Position numbers and translations under genes: made by a program. The notes under the pieces are model-generated. The model searched no databases and was not told the DNA's origin. It saw nothing but the letters and a program-made list of their open reading frames with translations. A DNA stretch of 64,000 nucleotides from Triticum aestivum (lineage: Eukaryota > Streptophyta > Magnoliopsida > Poales > Poaceae): NCBI RefSeq assembly GCF_018294505.1, contig NC_057807.1, positions 135,810,747-135,874,746 of the forward strand. The letters run 5' to 3'. Positions 32,766 through 44,111 of this stretch are shown in pieces (position 1 is the first letter of the stretch; the number at the start of each line of letters is the position of its first letter).

Positions 32766-34702
32766 TCTGCTGAGGTAAGAACAGACCAAATTGTCACAGT
32801 GGAAATGAAAATGCAGGAAGTAAGCAGTTGCCACCTAACAGAATGTCCTTGCCGCATGGGCTCGAGTGAAAATGTCAACTAGTGAATGCAGAAAATCACA
32901 TGAACACGCACGCACCCCCCTATGATTGTCGAAAACATAAATGTGGCAATTAAGCACATTGGTTACATTTAAAAAAATGTACAGATCGTAAATGCACTTA
33001 AAAACAAAATGTTGAAGTTGCCATGTTAGCACAAGATAGTACGAAAGAAAGTCACAAAATCCTCCACTGCACAAACCCAAGATGTGGCAGCTCACACCCT
33101 ATCCTCATACAACAATGACTTGCCATGTGTTCAATGGCAAAAATGTGCTAGGTTGAAATTGCCATGTTAAAATGCAACACAAAATTCAAAAAAGCGATGA
33201 AAAACATCTAATGAACAACCTGAAATTGCCACAGTGTGTTCAGATATCACAAGTCATCATGGTAAAACACGAAAATTGCATCTGCCGTACAATGAATTTG
33301 CCACATTATACTGACTGTAACATGGCAACAGACATGCTGTGTTCAGACAAATACTTGCCACATGGAAAACAAATATATGGCATTTGACACAATTGATGTG
33401 CAAATTAGTTGCCATGTTATGCAGCCAATTTGCCACATTATCCTATCTACAACATGGCAACAGCCACAGTGTGTTCACAGTCTATTTGCCACAAGAATAT
33501 ACTATCCATGTGGTAACAGACATAGTTGATGTGCAGATTAGTTGCCATCCAGTGCAATTGGTTGCTGAAACTGCAGTGACTACCGATTTACTACACTTGA
33601 CCATTCCTACAGTGTGGCAACTATCACAATCATTCAGGAAAAATTAGTTGCCACATGGAAAAGCATGTTTGTGGAAACTATCATAGTCATTCAGGAAATT
33701 AGTTGCCACATGGAAAAGCATGTTTGTGGCAACTATCACAGTCATTCGAGAAATTAGTTGCCGCATGGGAAAGCATGTTTGTGGCAACTATCACAGTCAT
33801 TCAGGAAATTAGTTGCCATACAGTCATGATAGTTACTCAAACTACCACGTTTTCCTTCATACTGCAGTTTGAAAAACAACTAGCTAGATCTAGGGTTCAA
33901 TGGCAACTATAATGACTTGAAATTCATCCCCAAAATTCTCCCCGAACTGATCGCAAATACCAATTCGAAGCAATGCGCAACTATTAGACCGGAAAACAAT
34001 GGCCCAATCCCAAGGCACAACCAGTGTGTGTCTCCGGACAGGCAGAACCACACCGGCGAGACCGCCACTGCGGCGGCGATGAAACTGCCTAGTGCCACCG
34101 AAAACGGCAAGCACAGGACTCCGCCGCCGGCGTGAACGCCGGGGCATCGCCAAATCGTCTGAATCTCTACGAATCTCGAGCGAAGCATCGAACACGGAGG
34201 GAAGGGGAGAAAATGCAGGCAAGGATTGTGAGAGTGGGAGCGAGCATTACCTTCAATCTGTAGGCGCTCCAGCGAAGTCGCTCCGGTCTGGCGAGCACCA
34301 CCGACGGCCGCGAACACCATCGACTCTTCCGCCTCCGCCGTCGCCTTCTCCCCTCGTCTTCTCCTCCAATCGTCTGAAATGCGAAGTGGGTTGTGCGAGT
34401 AACTGTGGGGATGAGTAAATGGAACCGTGAGGGGGAGGGGGGCGAAGTGCGCAACGTGTTTGACGTCAACCACAGTCGGCGCGTGGCGTGCGGGTGCATA
34501 GCAGTTCCACCGCACGCCCCCGAGTGGCAACCGCTGGCCGGGGGGGCAACCAACATGCGGGCGAAGTATGTCACACACCACACACGCGCCTTGTCCTACG
34601 TGGCACAAAAAATCGGCCAGATTGTGCCAAGATTCGTGCATATAGTACTGGACGGTGATGGATGCGTGTGGTCGAGATGGTCAACGCCCACACGAACGGT
34701 TT
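32766..34702 (-). other. Right arm of the MULE, upstream of the Ulp1-like gene
   Basis: The arm carries GTTGCCATG at 33015 and 33409, GTTGCCAC/GTGGCAAC pairs, and a 55-bp tandem repeat (33613-33820). A GC-rich, promoter-like stretch follows at 34070-34400, then a CACACG-rich end. Minus frames at 34641-33907 have no recognised domain. CACGCGC, the FHY3/FAR1 binding core, is present at 34583-34589 and in reverse at 34479-34485. Confidence 0.5.
33613..33820. repeat. 55-bp tandem repeat, about 3.8 copies
   Basis: The phrase ttagttgccacatgg recurs at 33644, 33699, 33754 and 33809, exactly 55 bases apart. Each full unit holds gttgccac and, about 30 bases on, gtggcaac, so every repeat can fold into a short hairpin. 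Confidence 0.85.
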
Positions 34703-34711
34703 GAATTTTAA

Positions 34712-35519
34712 TTTCCCGTGATCACAGTGTGCGGGTGTGCCCCTCCATGCAGCATCATCTTGTTGGGCAAGGGGTGACGATAATACACGGCGACGTGGCG
34801 GGGTTTGACGGTGCGCTCAGAGTACCATGCCTAGAGTTATCAAGTATGAGTGAACAAACACATTAAAATGCGGCTATAATTAATTACTAGATAAAACAGA
34901 GGGACAGAGAAGGGCGAAGGAAATCACAATTTTCTTGTCGGCCCCTCCCCCTTGTGCTCACTGGTGCGGTTGTACCCCGCCATGTAGGCGTCCACGACCG
35001 AAGGGGCGTCGTCGTCGGAACTAGATCCGTTGGAGGGCTAGGCGAGGTCGGAGTCGACATGGGAGGAGGAGATGATGCGGGTCATCATACGGACCGTGCT
35101 CTCATGTGCCTTGGCCAGCCGGGCAGCCTTCTCCTTGGCCGTCAGCTCCGCCACAACCTCGCGCTCCGACTGCTCAATGGCAAGCCGGAGTGCTTTGGTG
35201 TTTTTGCGGCGGAGCCGGCCGACACATGTCGGTCTCCGCCGTCATGAGGGAGCGTTGGAGCACCATTGCGAGGAGTTGGTCCTTTGAATCCACCGGCACA
35301 CGGGCAGGCACGGTGCGCGGCCAGCGCCTCCCGGTCGCCGCCCTCTCCCTCGCCCGCTACCGCTCGTGGTGTGCGGCCCGCACCTCGCATTATGGCGTCG
35401 TCATCCACATCAGTTATGAGCCCAAATTATGTGATTTTTTAGTCTTTATTTTGTGCCTATACGGTAGGCTTTATGGAATTTTACTGCGTTCACGCATTGC
35501 TTTTGTCAATTTTCCCTAG
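34712..35519. other. Unassigned stretch with a possible captured coding fragment
   Basis: Minus-strand reading of about 35220-34950 gives a charged helix-like stretch (ELTAKEKAARLAKAHEST) followed by an acidic/serine tract and VDAYMAGYN, broken by stops. I do not recognise the family. It may be a fragment of a host or transposon accessory gene. Confidence 0.3.
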
Positions 35520-37019
35520 GATACGTCTTTGGAAGTAAATGACGCATTAAGGAAAGAACTCCAGGAAATGGTGATGAAATCATGTCAATTAAAGTGATTA
35601 TTATCTACCATAATAGAATGAAGCAGTTGGGAGGAAGTTGGAGGCCGCGCAGAACCTCCAGAGAGCAAGCTGGCCTTTGGTAGGAGCATTGTGCTCGTAC
35701 CAGTGGTTGTACCAAGCGCCGCCGGATCCTCATGGTCAGCTACTTCCACCTTGCGAGATCGGATCAGAGATCAGGCGCACATAGACACCAAACTCATCCA
35801 GAACGTAGAACCCTAGCCTCCCAAAGGCATCCAGAGGTGGAATTGGCAATCATGAGATCACCATATTCACCACCATGTACAAGGGGCGCCACATCATCAC
35901 CCTTCATCACCCATCATCATCATCCATCTCATTGTAATAACGAACCCTTGTGGATCACTACGTGTATCACTTGTTTGATCCATCCATGTTTACCACCGTC
36001 GTCCGTGTGACAATTGTTGTTCCTATGTACATGTACGAGTAGAACCCCTAGTTCTCGGGATATGGATGAACCTTGATATGTAAAGGAGCTGAAACGTTAA
36101 TAAGGATATGAAATCCTCTGTTGAATGCGTGAATGTTGTGAAGGGGCCCCACTCAGCAATTTCGCCGTAAGGCCACGAAGAGAATTACTTTCATTGTAAA
36201 GGTTAGGAAGTGGTTGTAATTCAAGGTGACAGTAAAAGCCCTCACTCCTAGTATTTGCAATTGATAGGGGAATTACGGAGAACACATAGAGAGATCGTGT
36301 CCAAGGGGAAACGCTTAATTACCATAGTGATGACCTACAAGGGGAAACTATGGTAGTGGCATGTGTGGTACGAAGTCTACCTGAAGTAGAATGTATTTTA
36401 TACCTGGATCCGCCCAACATAAACTTCAAGAATGGCTCAAGTATCTAGATAGTACTATGTTGTAGCATAAGTCGCGATAGAAACACCAATGGAAATCCAG
36501 ATGTCATGACAACGCCTTAATCCTATGCTAGTTCATGTGTTACTTTCCTCGTTGCTCTCATATTTCTTTACATGTTATTTAATTTACTGCACAATTTACT
36601 CGAAACCACTATTTATTACCTCCCTCACTTTGCTTTGAGTCTACAATTACTTGCAGGTATAATTACGTAAGTCTTTACAAGAGATAAACTCAATTCTTGT
36701 ACTCCATATGGGATCGATACTCTTAGTTATAAAAGCTACAACGGAACCCTGTGCACTTGCAGGACATTAGTCGATGTCGACGCATGCACGAGGACCTGAC
36801 GGTGACCGGGGACGCCATTCGGAGCTGGTAGAGCATGTAGAGAGGGGCGCGGGGCGATGGACTAGAGCTATGCGGAGCGCCCGGAGCTACATGAAGGACG
36901 CGAGGGGCCGACGATGTCGCCCGCACTACGTCGTCGGGCGACTGGGGACGGTGTGAAGTGAGTGCTTTCGTTGTCGCCCTAGTCTAGCCTCAACAATCAT
37001 AGCACAATGCAGAGGGCGA
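35520..37019. mobile_element. Possible LTR-type repeat fragment
   Basis: AT-rich sequence at 36030-36775 ending 'aaagctacaacggaaccctgtgcacttgcagg' has the look of the 3' part of a Triticeae gypsy LTR. No matching termini, primer-binding site or second copy were found. The following 36776-37019 is GC-rich and unassigned. The Sirevirus at 37025 is inserted into it. Confidence 0.3.
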
Positions 37020-37024
37020 TCTAC
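37020..37024. repeat. Target-site duplication, left (TCTAC)
   Basis: TCTAC directly before the 5' LTR is repeated exactly after the 3' LTR at 50995-50999. Confidence 0.9.
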
Positions 37025-38537
37025 TGTAAGTGCATCTAGTGCCCCTTAGTGATTTTGGTGTATTGAAGACTTATAGGTTAAGGGACTGATGCGTTTGTGA
37101 GTGTACACGGGTCTATAAGTCTATGAGGAGTTTGATATTTATAGAGAAAGTCAACCCCTAAAAATGAAGTTCTTCAACTGAAGACTTTGGATCTCTGAAG
37201 ACTTTTTGAAGACTTTGAAAGTGAAGAAATTGGTGTGACCTTGAAGACTAGGCAATCATTCGAGGAACATGAAGCGTGAAGACTTGTTTTCGTAGTTTCA
37301 TTTTCTCTTTCTTGAGTCATAGGAAACACCGTACTGTTAAAGGCGACCGAGGAAATACTAAGGAAAAATTTCCATGTGATGCTCAGCTCAAAATCCTACA
37401 CCTACCAATCCCTTCGAGTGAAGCCATTGGAAATCTCATACAGTTCAGTCATATTCTTCAGTGACAGAGACGAAGTTCTTCTGGTCTCTGAGGAATTTGT
37501 TCTGACTGAGGAGTTAGGAATTCACCAGTGCGAATTGCCTACACAGTGAGGAACATGACAGCCCTGAGGATTTTGATAGTCAAAATTCCGACCGTTGCTG
37601 TGCTATGCGCCAGCGGTTCCAAAATATCTACCCACCTAACGGTCATATCAGACAAGGGCATTTATGTCTTATCATGTCAGGCTGCTCCCCAGGCTATAAA
37701 TACCTGCCCCCTTCAACCACTATCTGGTTGGCTGCTCCGAGAGAAACTGACACTTTTCAATTGTGAGCATCCCATCCTCCGAGGACTTTGAGCGAAAATC
37801 ATCAAGTGAGGAAAACCCCAAAACCCAACACCTACAAACCCAAAGTGATTGAGCATCACTGAAGAGATTGATCCTGCGTGGATCTGTCTGACGCTTGTTT
37901 CGTTTGAAGACTGCGCTTCTTCCAGACGGTTAGGCGTCAAGGTCTAGAGCATCCAAGAGGAATTGTGGATTGCCGAGTGACCGAGTTTATGAAGGTTCGG
38001 AAGTCACCTGAAGACTTACCATGAGTGATTGGGTGAGGACTGTGTGACCTTAGCTCAAGGAGAATACGGTGAGGACTGTGTGTCCGGGACTGGGTGTCCT
38101 CGAGTTTAAATACTCAGCCGCTCCAACCAGATGTACAACTGAGACAACAGTTGGAACTGGTCTACCAAATCATTGTCTTCACCAAGCCTACTGGTTCTAT
38201 TTCCTCAACTCTTTCATTTCCTCATGACTGTTGTTGTGTGCCTGTTCATATCTATTTGAAGACTTTGACTGAAGACTTTATCAATTTCCTCAGATCAATT
38301 TCTTTAGTCTGTCCGTCTTCTTTCTTGTGTTATCCTGTGTTTACGCTTTCTATACTCTATGCTTGTCTTCATTTCATCATGATGACTATGCTTGTGTTCT
38401 GCTATGTTTACTTTTGAGTACTTATCCGGCTACTAGTAGTTCTTCATTTAGGAATTTCCTCACCAGAAAATTCCTCAGTGAAGAATTCATAAAAATCGCC
38501 TATTCACCCCCCCTCTAGTCGATATAACGCACTTTCA
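37025..38537 (+). repeat. 5' LTR of the Sirevirus
   Basis: This 1513-bp LTR runs from TGTAAGTG to ACTTTCA. A TATA box (TATAAATA, 37695-37702) lies in the middle. It is full of GAAGACTTT and AATTCCTCA words. By eye it differs from the 3' LTR at roughly 45-50 positions plus a few small indels (about 3 percent). Confidence 0.92.
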
Positions 38538-38538
38538 A

Positions 38539-38551
38539 TTGGTATCAGAGC
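38539..38551 (+). other. Primer-binding site (tRNA-Met type)
   Basis: TTGGTATCAGAGC starts two bases after the 5' LTR end. It is complementary to the 3' end of initiator tRNA-Met, as in plant copia elements. Confidence 0.85.
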
Positions 38552-38604
38552 AAGGTACTCCCTTGTTCTGTGTGATTATGGTTTAATCGCCTGGAGTTTT
38601 AGTT

Positions 38605-40349
38605 ATGTCGACTGTAGGATTGAGGAACGTATCCTGCCCCATCTTTGACGGTCATGAGTATCCTCGGTGGAAGGCCATGATGAAGAAGCGCCTCATGGCT
38701 ATGGACAGCAAACTGTGGACTGTCACTGAGATTGGTCTTACCGATCTATGCAAGATGGCGGAGGCTGATGACATTCGCAAGTACACTCTACTGAAGCTCA
38801 CGGTGAAGGATGTCATCTGCTCCTGTCTGTCCCGAAATCAGTTCAGGAACGTCATGCACCTCAATCACGCGAAGCTAATCTGGGACCGGCTTTCTGAGGT
38901 CTATGAAGGTCATCGTACTCGTCATGATACTTGGTTTGAGGATTACAATGATTCTCTCAAAGAGATGACTTTCGCACCTGAATTGTCATCCTCTTCACCA
39001 TGCCTCATGGCGGAGGGTGCCAAGGTAACTGAATGCTACCTTTCCGAATCTAGTGATGATGAATCAGGTGATGAATTTGGCCCTAGCTATGTCAAACTTG
39101 ATTCCCTTGCCACTAAATAGCAAAGAGCTTTGGAAAAAGTTCAATACATGCTTAATAAGAGCGATGATATGTTGGGTGAAGAAATGGATCAGTCAAAAGC
39201 ATTGGCTGAGAGTCTTCAGAGACTTCAGTCCAAGTTTGACGCCCTTCAAGATCATCATAATACTCTCTTGTCTGATCACGAGAAGATTTCTTCTGAATCT
39301 CTTCAAAGAAAGCAAGATCTTGAAAAGCTAAGAGTGGATTATGAAGATCTTCAGAAGGAGCGCGATTCATTACTTGCTCAACAAATCAGCGCTACCCAGG
39401 AAGAATTTGTTCCTCCATGTCTGAAGTGCATTGAACGTGAAACTGCTAATTCTTCACCTGAATGTTCAAATGCTTCTAATGCTACAAATTCTTCATATGT
39501 CTCTGCTGTCACTAATTCCTCATCTGAGGACAATGCAAGTATCACTGATGATGCAGGGCTGAAGGAATTGTACATGACAGGCATGTACAAAAGCCTCAAA
39601 GGGCATCAGACTCTTTGTGATGTGCTCAAAAAGCAGATCCTCAACAGAAACCCTAGGAAAGAGGGTATTGCCTTTGAGAGGAAACTCAATGCTGATGGAA
39701 CATATTGGAAGCCTGAGCAGTACCCCAAAACCTCATGGGTTGCTGCAAAGGGACCTCCAGTTGATCCATCCAACTTATCTGGCTTTACATGTGAATCTCC
39801 TCATTCTTCTGATGAGTCATTTGACTCTAACTATAAACTGTTCAAAAATCAGAATGGTGAAGTATTTGCTAGATATGTTGGGACTAACTGCAGGAACGGT
39901 TCCCCTATGAAGAAAATCTGGGTTCCCAAAAGTTGCCTTGAAAGTCTTCAGGTGAATGTCCTCATGACACCACCTGTGAAGAAAAGGAACTCCAGATCAA
40001 ATTCTTCATATGAACCAAATTCTTCATATGGATCCAAGTCCTCAGTGGACCAAATTCCTCACGTGGATCAAATTCCTCAAAAGGATCAAAGTCCTCATAT
40101 GATCATCATCGTGCTAACCCTTCTGTTTCGCAGGGTAGAGCTAAGGGCTATGAATATGTGCATTATTCTTCAAATCATTATGTTCATAAGTCCTCGAAGA
40201 ATTTCTCTGCTTATTCATATGCTTACCCTAACCCCTCTTATGTGAAACAAAGTGGACTGGCGTCCATGCCACCTTTCTCATATTGTGCTCGCAGAGTGAT
40301 GAATTCTTTGCCACCCCTCCAGATGTGGGTGGTGAAGAAAAAGAACTAA
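38605..40349 (+). pseudogene. Sirevirus gag, interrupted
   Basis: The frame opens at 38605 with a copia gag N-terminus (FDGHEYPRWKAMMKKRLMA, a UBN2-like retrotransposon gag start). It seems internally shortened near 38940-39000, since HRTRHDTW is followed at once by acidic linker. A TAG stop is at 39118-39120. The same frame continues with a coiled-coil-like segment (LAESLQRLQSKFD ... LEKLRVDYEDLQ) and Ser/Asn-rich repeats. It shifts frame near 40110 and stops at 40347-40349. No CCHC zinc knuckle is visible. Gag is therefore not functional in this copy. Confidence 0.8.
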
Positions 40350-40564
40350 TCTCTTATGCAGGGTCAGGTCTCCAGTCGTGCTCAAAACGACTGAAGAATT
40401 TGCTGGAGACCTGAACAGTGCCTGATAGGACGCAGGCTAATCATGATGAAATGATCCTTCATTTCTCTCGTCCTCATACTGATTATCTGTTCTAATTGCT
40501 TGATGAAATTGACCTGATGATATTGATATCATATTCTTCACTGATGAAGTATATGAGTTTGTAA

Positions 40565-43500
40565 GCTGCACTAATTCATCTGCAGGATGATCAACCCAAA
40601 GCAAATGAGTGGGTCCTCGATAGTGGATGTACAAATCACATGACTGGTGACAAGAATCTATTGATGGATGCTCCCTTATCACCGTCACATCTGAAGCATA
40701 TCATCTTCGCTGACAAAGGCAAAAGTCAGGTATTGGGTCTAGGTAAGGTTGCGATCTCTAAGGACATACACATCGACAAAGTCATGCTTGTCGAGTCCTT
40801 AGGATACAACCTCATGTTTGTCTCAATGCTTTGTGATCTTGATATGGTTGTTGTCTTTGGCAAGTATCGTTGTGTTGTGATCTTGGAAGCTGACAATTCC
40901 AAAGTCTTCGAAGGCTTTAGGAGAGGAGACTTGTACATTGTTGATTTCTCTACAGGACCACAACCTGCCGTGTGCTTACTTGCAAAAGCTTCAGAAGGCT
41001 GGCTATGGCATCGACGACTTGGTCATGCTGGCATGAGGAATCTGCACACGCTCGCGAAGAAGAAGCATGTCATTGGCATTGAGAATGTCAAATTCCTCAA
41101 GGATCACTTATGCGGAGCCTGTGAAGCTGGGAAGATGACAAAGGCCAAGCATCCAGCAAAGACTATCATGACTACCACTCGACCATTTGAATTGCTTCAC
41201 ATGGATCTCTTCGGTCCTAATCATTATTCTGCTGTGACAAATGATGCATCTCTATATGGCTTTGTTATTGTTGATGATTATTCTCGTTACACATGGGTAC
41301 ACATTGTCACTTACAAACATGAAGTGCAGGAAGTCTTCAAACGATTTTCCTCGAGGGCTTCAACCAACTTTGGTGTGAAGATCAAGCACATCAGGAGTGA
41401 CAATGGAACTGAGTTCAAGAATTCCGGTCTTGATGACTATCTTGATGAACTTGGTATTACTCATGAGTTATCTGCTCCTTATACTCCTCAACAGAATGGC
41501 GTTGTGGAGCGCAAGAACAGAACTCTTGTTGAGATGGCTCGCACTATGCTTGATGAATACAAGACGCCTCGTCGTTTCTGGAGTGAGGCAATTGATACTG
41601 CTTGCCACATCATCAACAGAGTATATCTTCACAAATTCTTCAAGAAGACTGCCTATGAACTCCTCACTGACAAGAAACCCAATGTAAGTTACTTCAAAGT
41701 CTTCGGTGCTAAATGTTGGATTAGAGATCCTCATCACAATTCTAAGTTTGCACCGAAAGCACATGAGGGTTTCATGCTTGGTTATGAAAAGGACTCGCAC
41801 ACCTACAAAGTCTTCAACAACGTTCTTCACAAGGTTGTTGAAACTGTGGATGTGCGGTTCGATGAAACTAATGGCTCGCAAAGAGAGCACCTACCTTCTG
41901 TGATAGATGAACCAGCACCTGAGGATTCTATCAAGTTCAAAGCCACTGAGGATGTCATTCCTACTGAAGAATCTGCTGAAGAATTCATTCCAGAACGTGA
42001 TGAACGTCGAGCTGGCGCACCTGAAGAAAATGGTGCTGAGGAAAATGCTCCTGAAGAAAATGCAGATCAAATTCCTCGAAGACAACCCGCTCATCCTCGT
42101 ATTGCAAATGAAGTGCAAATCGAGAAGATCATCGATGACATTGAAGCACCAGGTCCTCTCACACGCTCAAAAGCTTCACATTTATCTAACTTTTGTGGGC
42201 ACTTTGCGTTTGTCTCTATCACAGAGCCCACTAAGGTAGATGAAGCATTTCTGGAGCCTGAGTGGATTCAAGCTATGCAAGAAGAATTACATCAGTTCGA
42301 GCTCAACAACGTCTGGGAACTGGTCAAACGTCCAGATCCTCGCAAGCACAACATTATTGGCACAAAGTGGATCTACCGCAACAAGCAAGATGAAAATGGC
42401 CTTGTGGTGAGGAATAAGGCACGGCTTGTAGCTCAAGGCTACACACAGGTTGAAGGAATTGACTTCGATGAAACTTTTGCACCTGTTGCTAGACTTGAGG
42501 CTATTCGCATATTACTTGCCTATGCTAACCATCATGATATTATCTTACAACAAATGGATGTGAAAAGTGCATTCCTCAATGGTAAGCTTGAGGAAGAAGT
42601 ATATGTTGCTCAACCCCCAGGTTTTGAAGATCCAAAGAATCCCGACAAAGTCTTCAAGCTCAACAAGGCCCTGTATGGCCTCAAGCAAGCCCCTCGGGCG
42701 TGGTATGATACCTTGAAGGAATTCTTCATGAAGAAAGGCTTCAAACCCGGTTCACTCGACCCAACTCTTTTCACTAAGTCTTATGATGGTGAATTGTTTG
42801 TGTGCCAAATATATGTTGATGATATCATTTTCGGCTGTACTGACCAACGATATAGTGATGAATTTGCCTATATGATGAGTGAAGAATATCAAATGTCTAT
42901 GATGGGAGAGTTGAAATTCTTTTTAGGTCTTCAAATTCGTCAACAGCGCAATGGAATATTCATATCTCAGGAGAAATACCTCAAGGACGTATTGAGGAAA
43001 TTCGGCATGCAAGATTGCAAAGGGGTCAAAATTCCAATGCCCACAAATGGCCATCTATGCACTGATGAAAATGGTAAAGACTTCGATCAAAAGGTATACC
43101 GCTCCATGATTGGCTCTTTATTGTACCTATGTGCATCTAGGCCGGATATTATGCTTAGTGTTTGCATGTGTGCCCGATTTCGAGCTACACCGAAGGAATC
43201 ACACCATAAGATTGTGAAGCATATTCTTCGATACTTAGCTCACACACCAACACTTGGATTATGGTATCCCAATGGCTCCACTTTTGATCTCATTGGATAT
43301 TCAGACTCTGACTATGCTAGCGATCGCGTGGACCGCAAGTCAATATCTGGTACATGTCATTTCCTCGGACGATCTTTGGTCGGTTGGTCCTCCAAGAAAC
43401 AGAACTACGTATCTCTCTCCACCGCAGAAGCTGGGTACATTGCTGCTGGATCGTGCTGTGCTCAACTACTATGGATGAAGCAAACACTCAAGGACTATGG

Positions 43501-43762
43501 CGTCAACGTGAAGAATGTGCCTCTCTACTGTGACAATGAGAGTGCCATGAAGATTGCTCATAACCCTGTTCAGCACTCGAAGACCAAGCACATCCAAATT
43601 CGTCATCATTTTCTTCGTGGTCATGTGTTGAAGGGCGACATCTCCAGACACGTCAGCACTGAAGATCAATTGGCCGATATCTTCACAAAGCCCTTGGATG
43701 AGAAGAGATTTAGCAAGTTGCGGTGTGAGCTAAATATCCTAGAATCTTTGAATGTTCTCTGA
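40565..43762 (+). CDS. Sirevirus pol: protease, integrase, reverse transcriptase, RNase H
   Basis: The frame is open from 40565. The ATG at 40640 lies after the protease active site, so it is not the natural start, and the region would be translated as part of gag-pol. In order: protease [10 protein letters not shown] (Asp codon 40619-40621); integrase zinc finger H-H-C-C (RRLGHAG ... LCGACEAGK) and D,D,E residues ([26 protein letters not shown]); linker rich in EE; reverse transcriptase with [11 protein letters not shown] and YVDD (YVDDIIFG); RNase H with [26 protein letters not shown] and IRHHFLR. Over 1050 codons are uninterrupted. The broken gag upstream means it could act only in trans, if at all. 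Confidence 0.93.
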   Translation, partial: AALIHLQDDQPKANEWVLDSGCTNHMTGDKNLLMDAPLSPSHLKHIIFADKGKSQVLGLGKVAISKDIHIDKVMLVESLGYNLMFVSMLCDLDMVVVFGKYRCVVILEADNSKVFEGFRRGDLYIVDFSTGPQPAVCLLAKASEGWLWHRRLGHAGMRNLHTLAKKKHVIGIENVKFLKDHLCGACEAGKMTKAKHPAKTIMTTTRPFELLHMDLFGPNHYSAVTNDASLYGFVIVDDYSRYTWVHIVTYKHEVQEVFKRFSSRASTNFGVKIKHIRSDNGTEFKNSGLDDYLDELGITHELSAPYTPQQNGVVERKNRTLVEMARTMLDEYKTPRRFWSEAIDTACHIINRVYLHKFFKKTAYELLTDKKPNVSYFKVFGAKCWIRDPHHNSKFAPKAHEGFMLGYEKDSHTYKVFNNVLHKVVETVDVRFDETNGSQREHLPSVIDEPAPEDSIKFKATEDVIPTEESAEEFIPERDERRAGAPEENGAEENAPEENADQIPRRQPAHPRIANEVQIEKIIDDIEAPGPLTRSKASHLSNFCGHFAFVSITEPTKVDEAFLEPEWIQAMQEELHQFELNNVWELVKRPDPRKHNIIGTKWIYRNKQDENGLVVRNKARLVAQGYTQVEGIDFDETFAPVARLEAIRILLAYANHHDIILQQMDVKSAFLNGKLEEEVYVAQPPGFEDPKNPDKVFKLNKALYGLKQAPRAWYDTLKEFFMKKGFKPGSLDPTLFTKSYDGELFVCQIYVDDIIFGCTDQRYSDEFAYMMSEEYQMSMMGELKFFLGLQIRQQRNGIFISQEKYLKDVLRKFGMQDCKGVKIPMPTNGHLCTDENGKDFDQKVYRSMIGSLLYLCASRPDIMLSVCMCARFRATPKESHHKIVKHILRYLAHTPTLGLWYPNGSTFDLIGYSDSDYASDRVDRKSISGTCHFLGRSLVGWSSKKQNYVSLSTAEAGYIAAGSCCAQLLWMKQTLKDYGVNVKNVPLYCDNESAMKIAHNPVQHSKTKHIQIRHHFLRGHVLKGDISRHVSTEDQLADIFTKPLDEKRFSKLRCELNILESLNVL

Positions 43763-44069
43763 AATGGACACACCTCCTAACACTTATGTTGACTGATGAC
43801 TTAGATGCGCAACACACGAAGTAACGTTTTTCTTCAATCAATGAAGACTAACCCTCTAAGTGTGAAGAAATTAATGAAGAAATTGATTCTCAGAGCCCTA
43901 CGACAATTGTACGCGGTGTCTGAAATCAGCTTTCTTATACGGTGGGTTACGCCACCAACCAAAGTTGAAAATCTTCAATTTGAGTTTTTCTTCGTTTTTG
44001 AAATTCCTCAGTTTTTCAAATTCTTCAACTTTGCATTGTCTTCACTCTTTCCGGTGTTGTTCTTCATTC

Positions 44070-44111
<42 letters not shown>

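Larger units (their letters stand above)
19619..34702. mobile_element. Giant Mutator-like element (MULE) with FAR1-type transposase and Ulp1-like gene
   Basis: The unit of about 15 kb carries a FAR1/MULE transposase gene on the plus strand and an Ulp1-like protease gene on the minus strand, in convergent arrangement. It is flanked by aaattttag (19610-19618) and gaattttaa (34703-34711), a 7/9 match that could be the 9-bp target duplication typical of MULEs. Both arms are rich in CACACG/CGTGTGG words, but I could not align long terminal inverted repeats, so the borders are provisional. MULEs carrying Ulp1-like cargo (Kaonashi-type) are known in plants. The noncoding DNA is saturated with GTTGCCATG. 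Confidence 0.75.

Noticed and set aside
21197..33820. GTTGCCATG copies as a CRISPR-like array
   Set aside because: The repeated word is only 9-10 bases, spacing is irregular, and it sits in introns of plant transposon genes with no cas genes.
33907..34641. Minus-strand frame of 244 codons in the MULE right arm
   Set aside because: No recognised domain, it overlaps the GC-rich promoter-like arm, and it is not needed by the Ulp1-like exon model.
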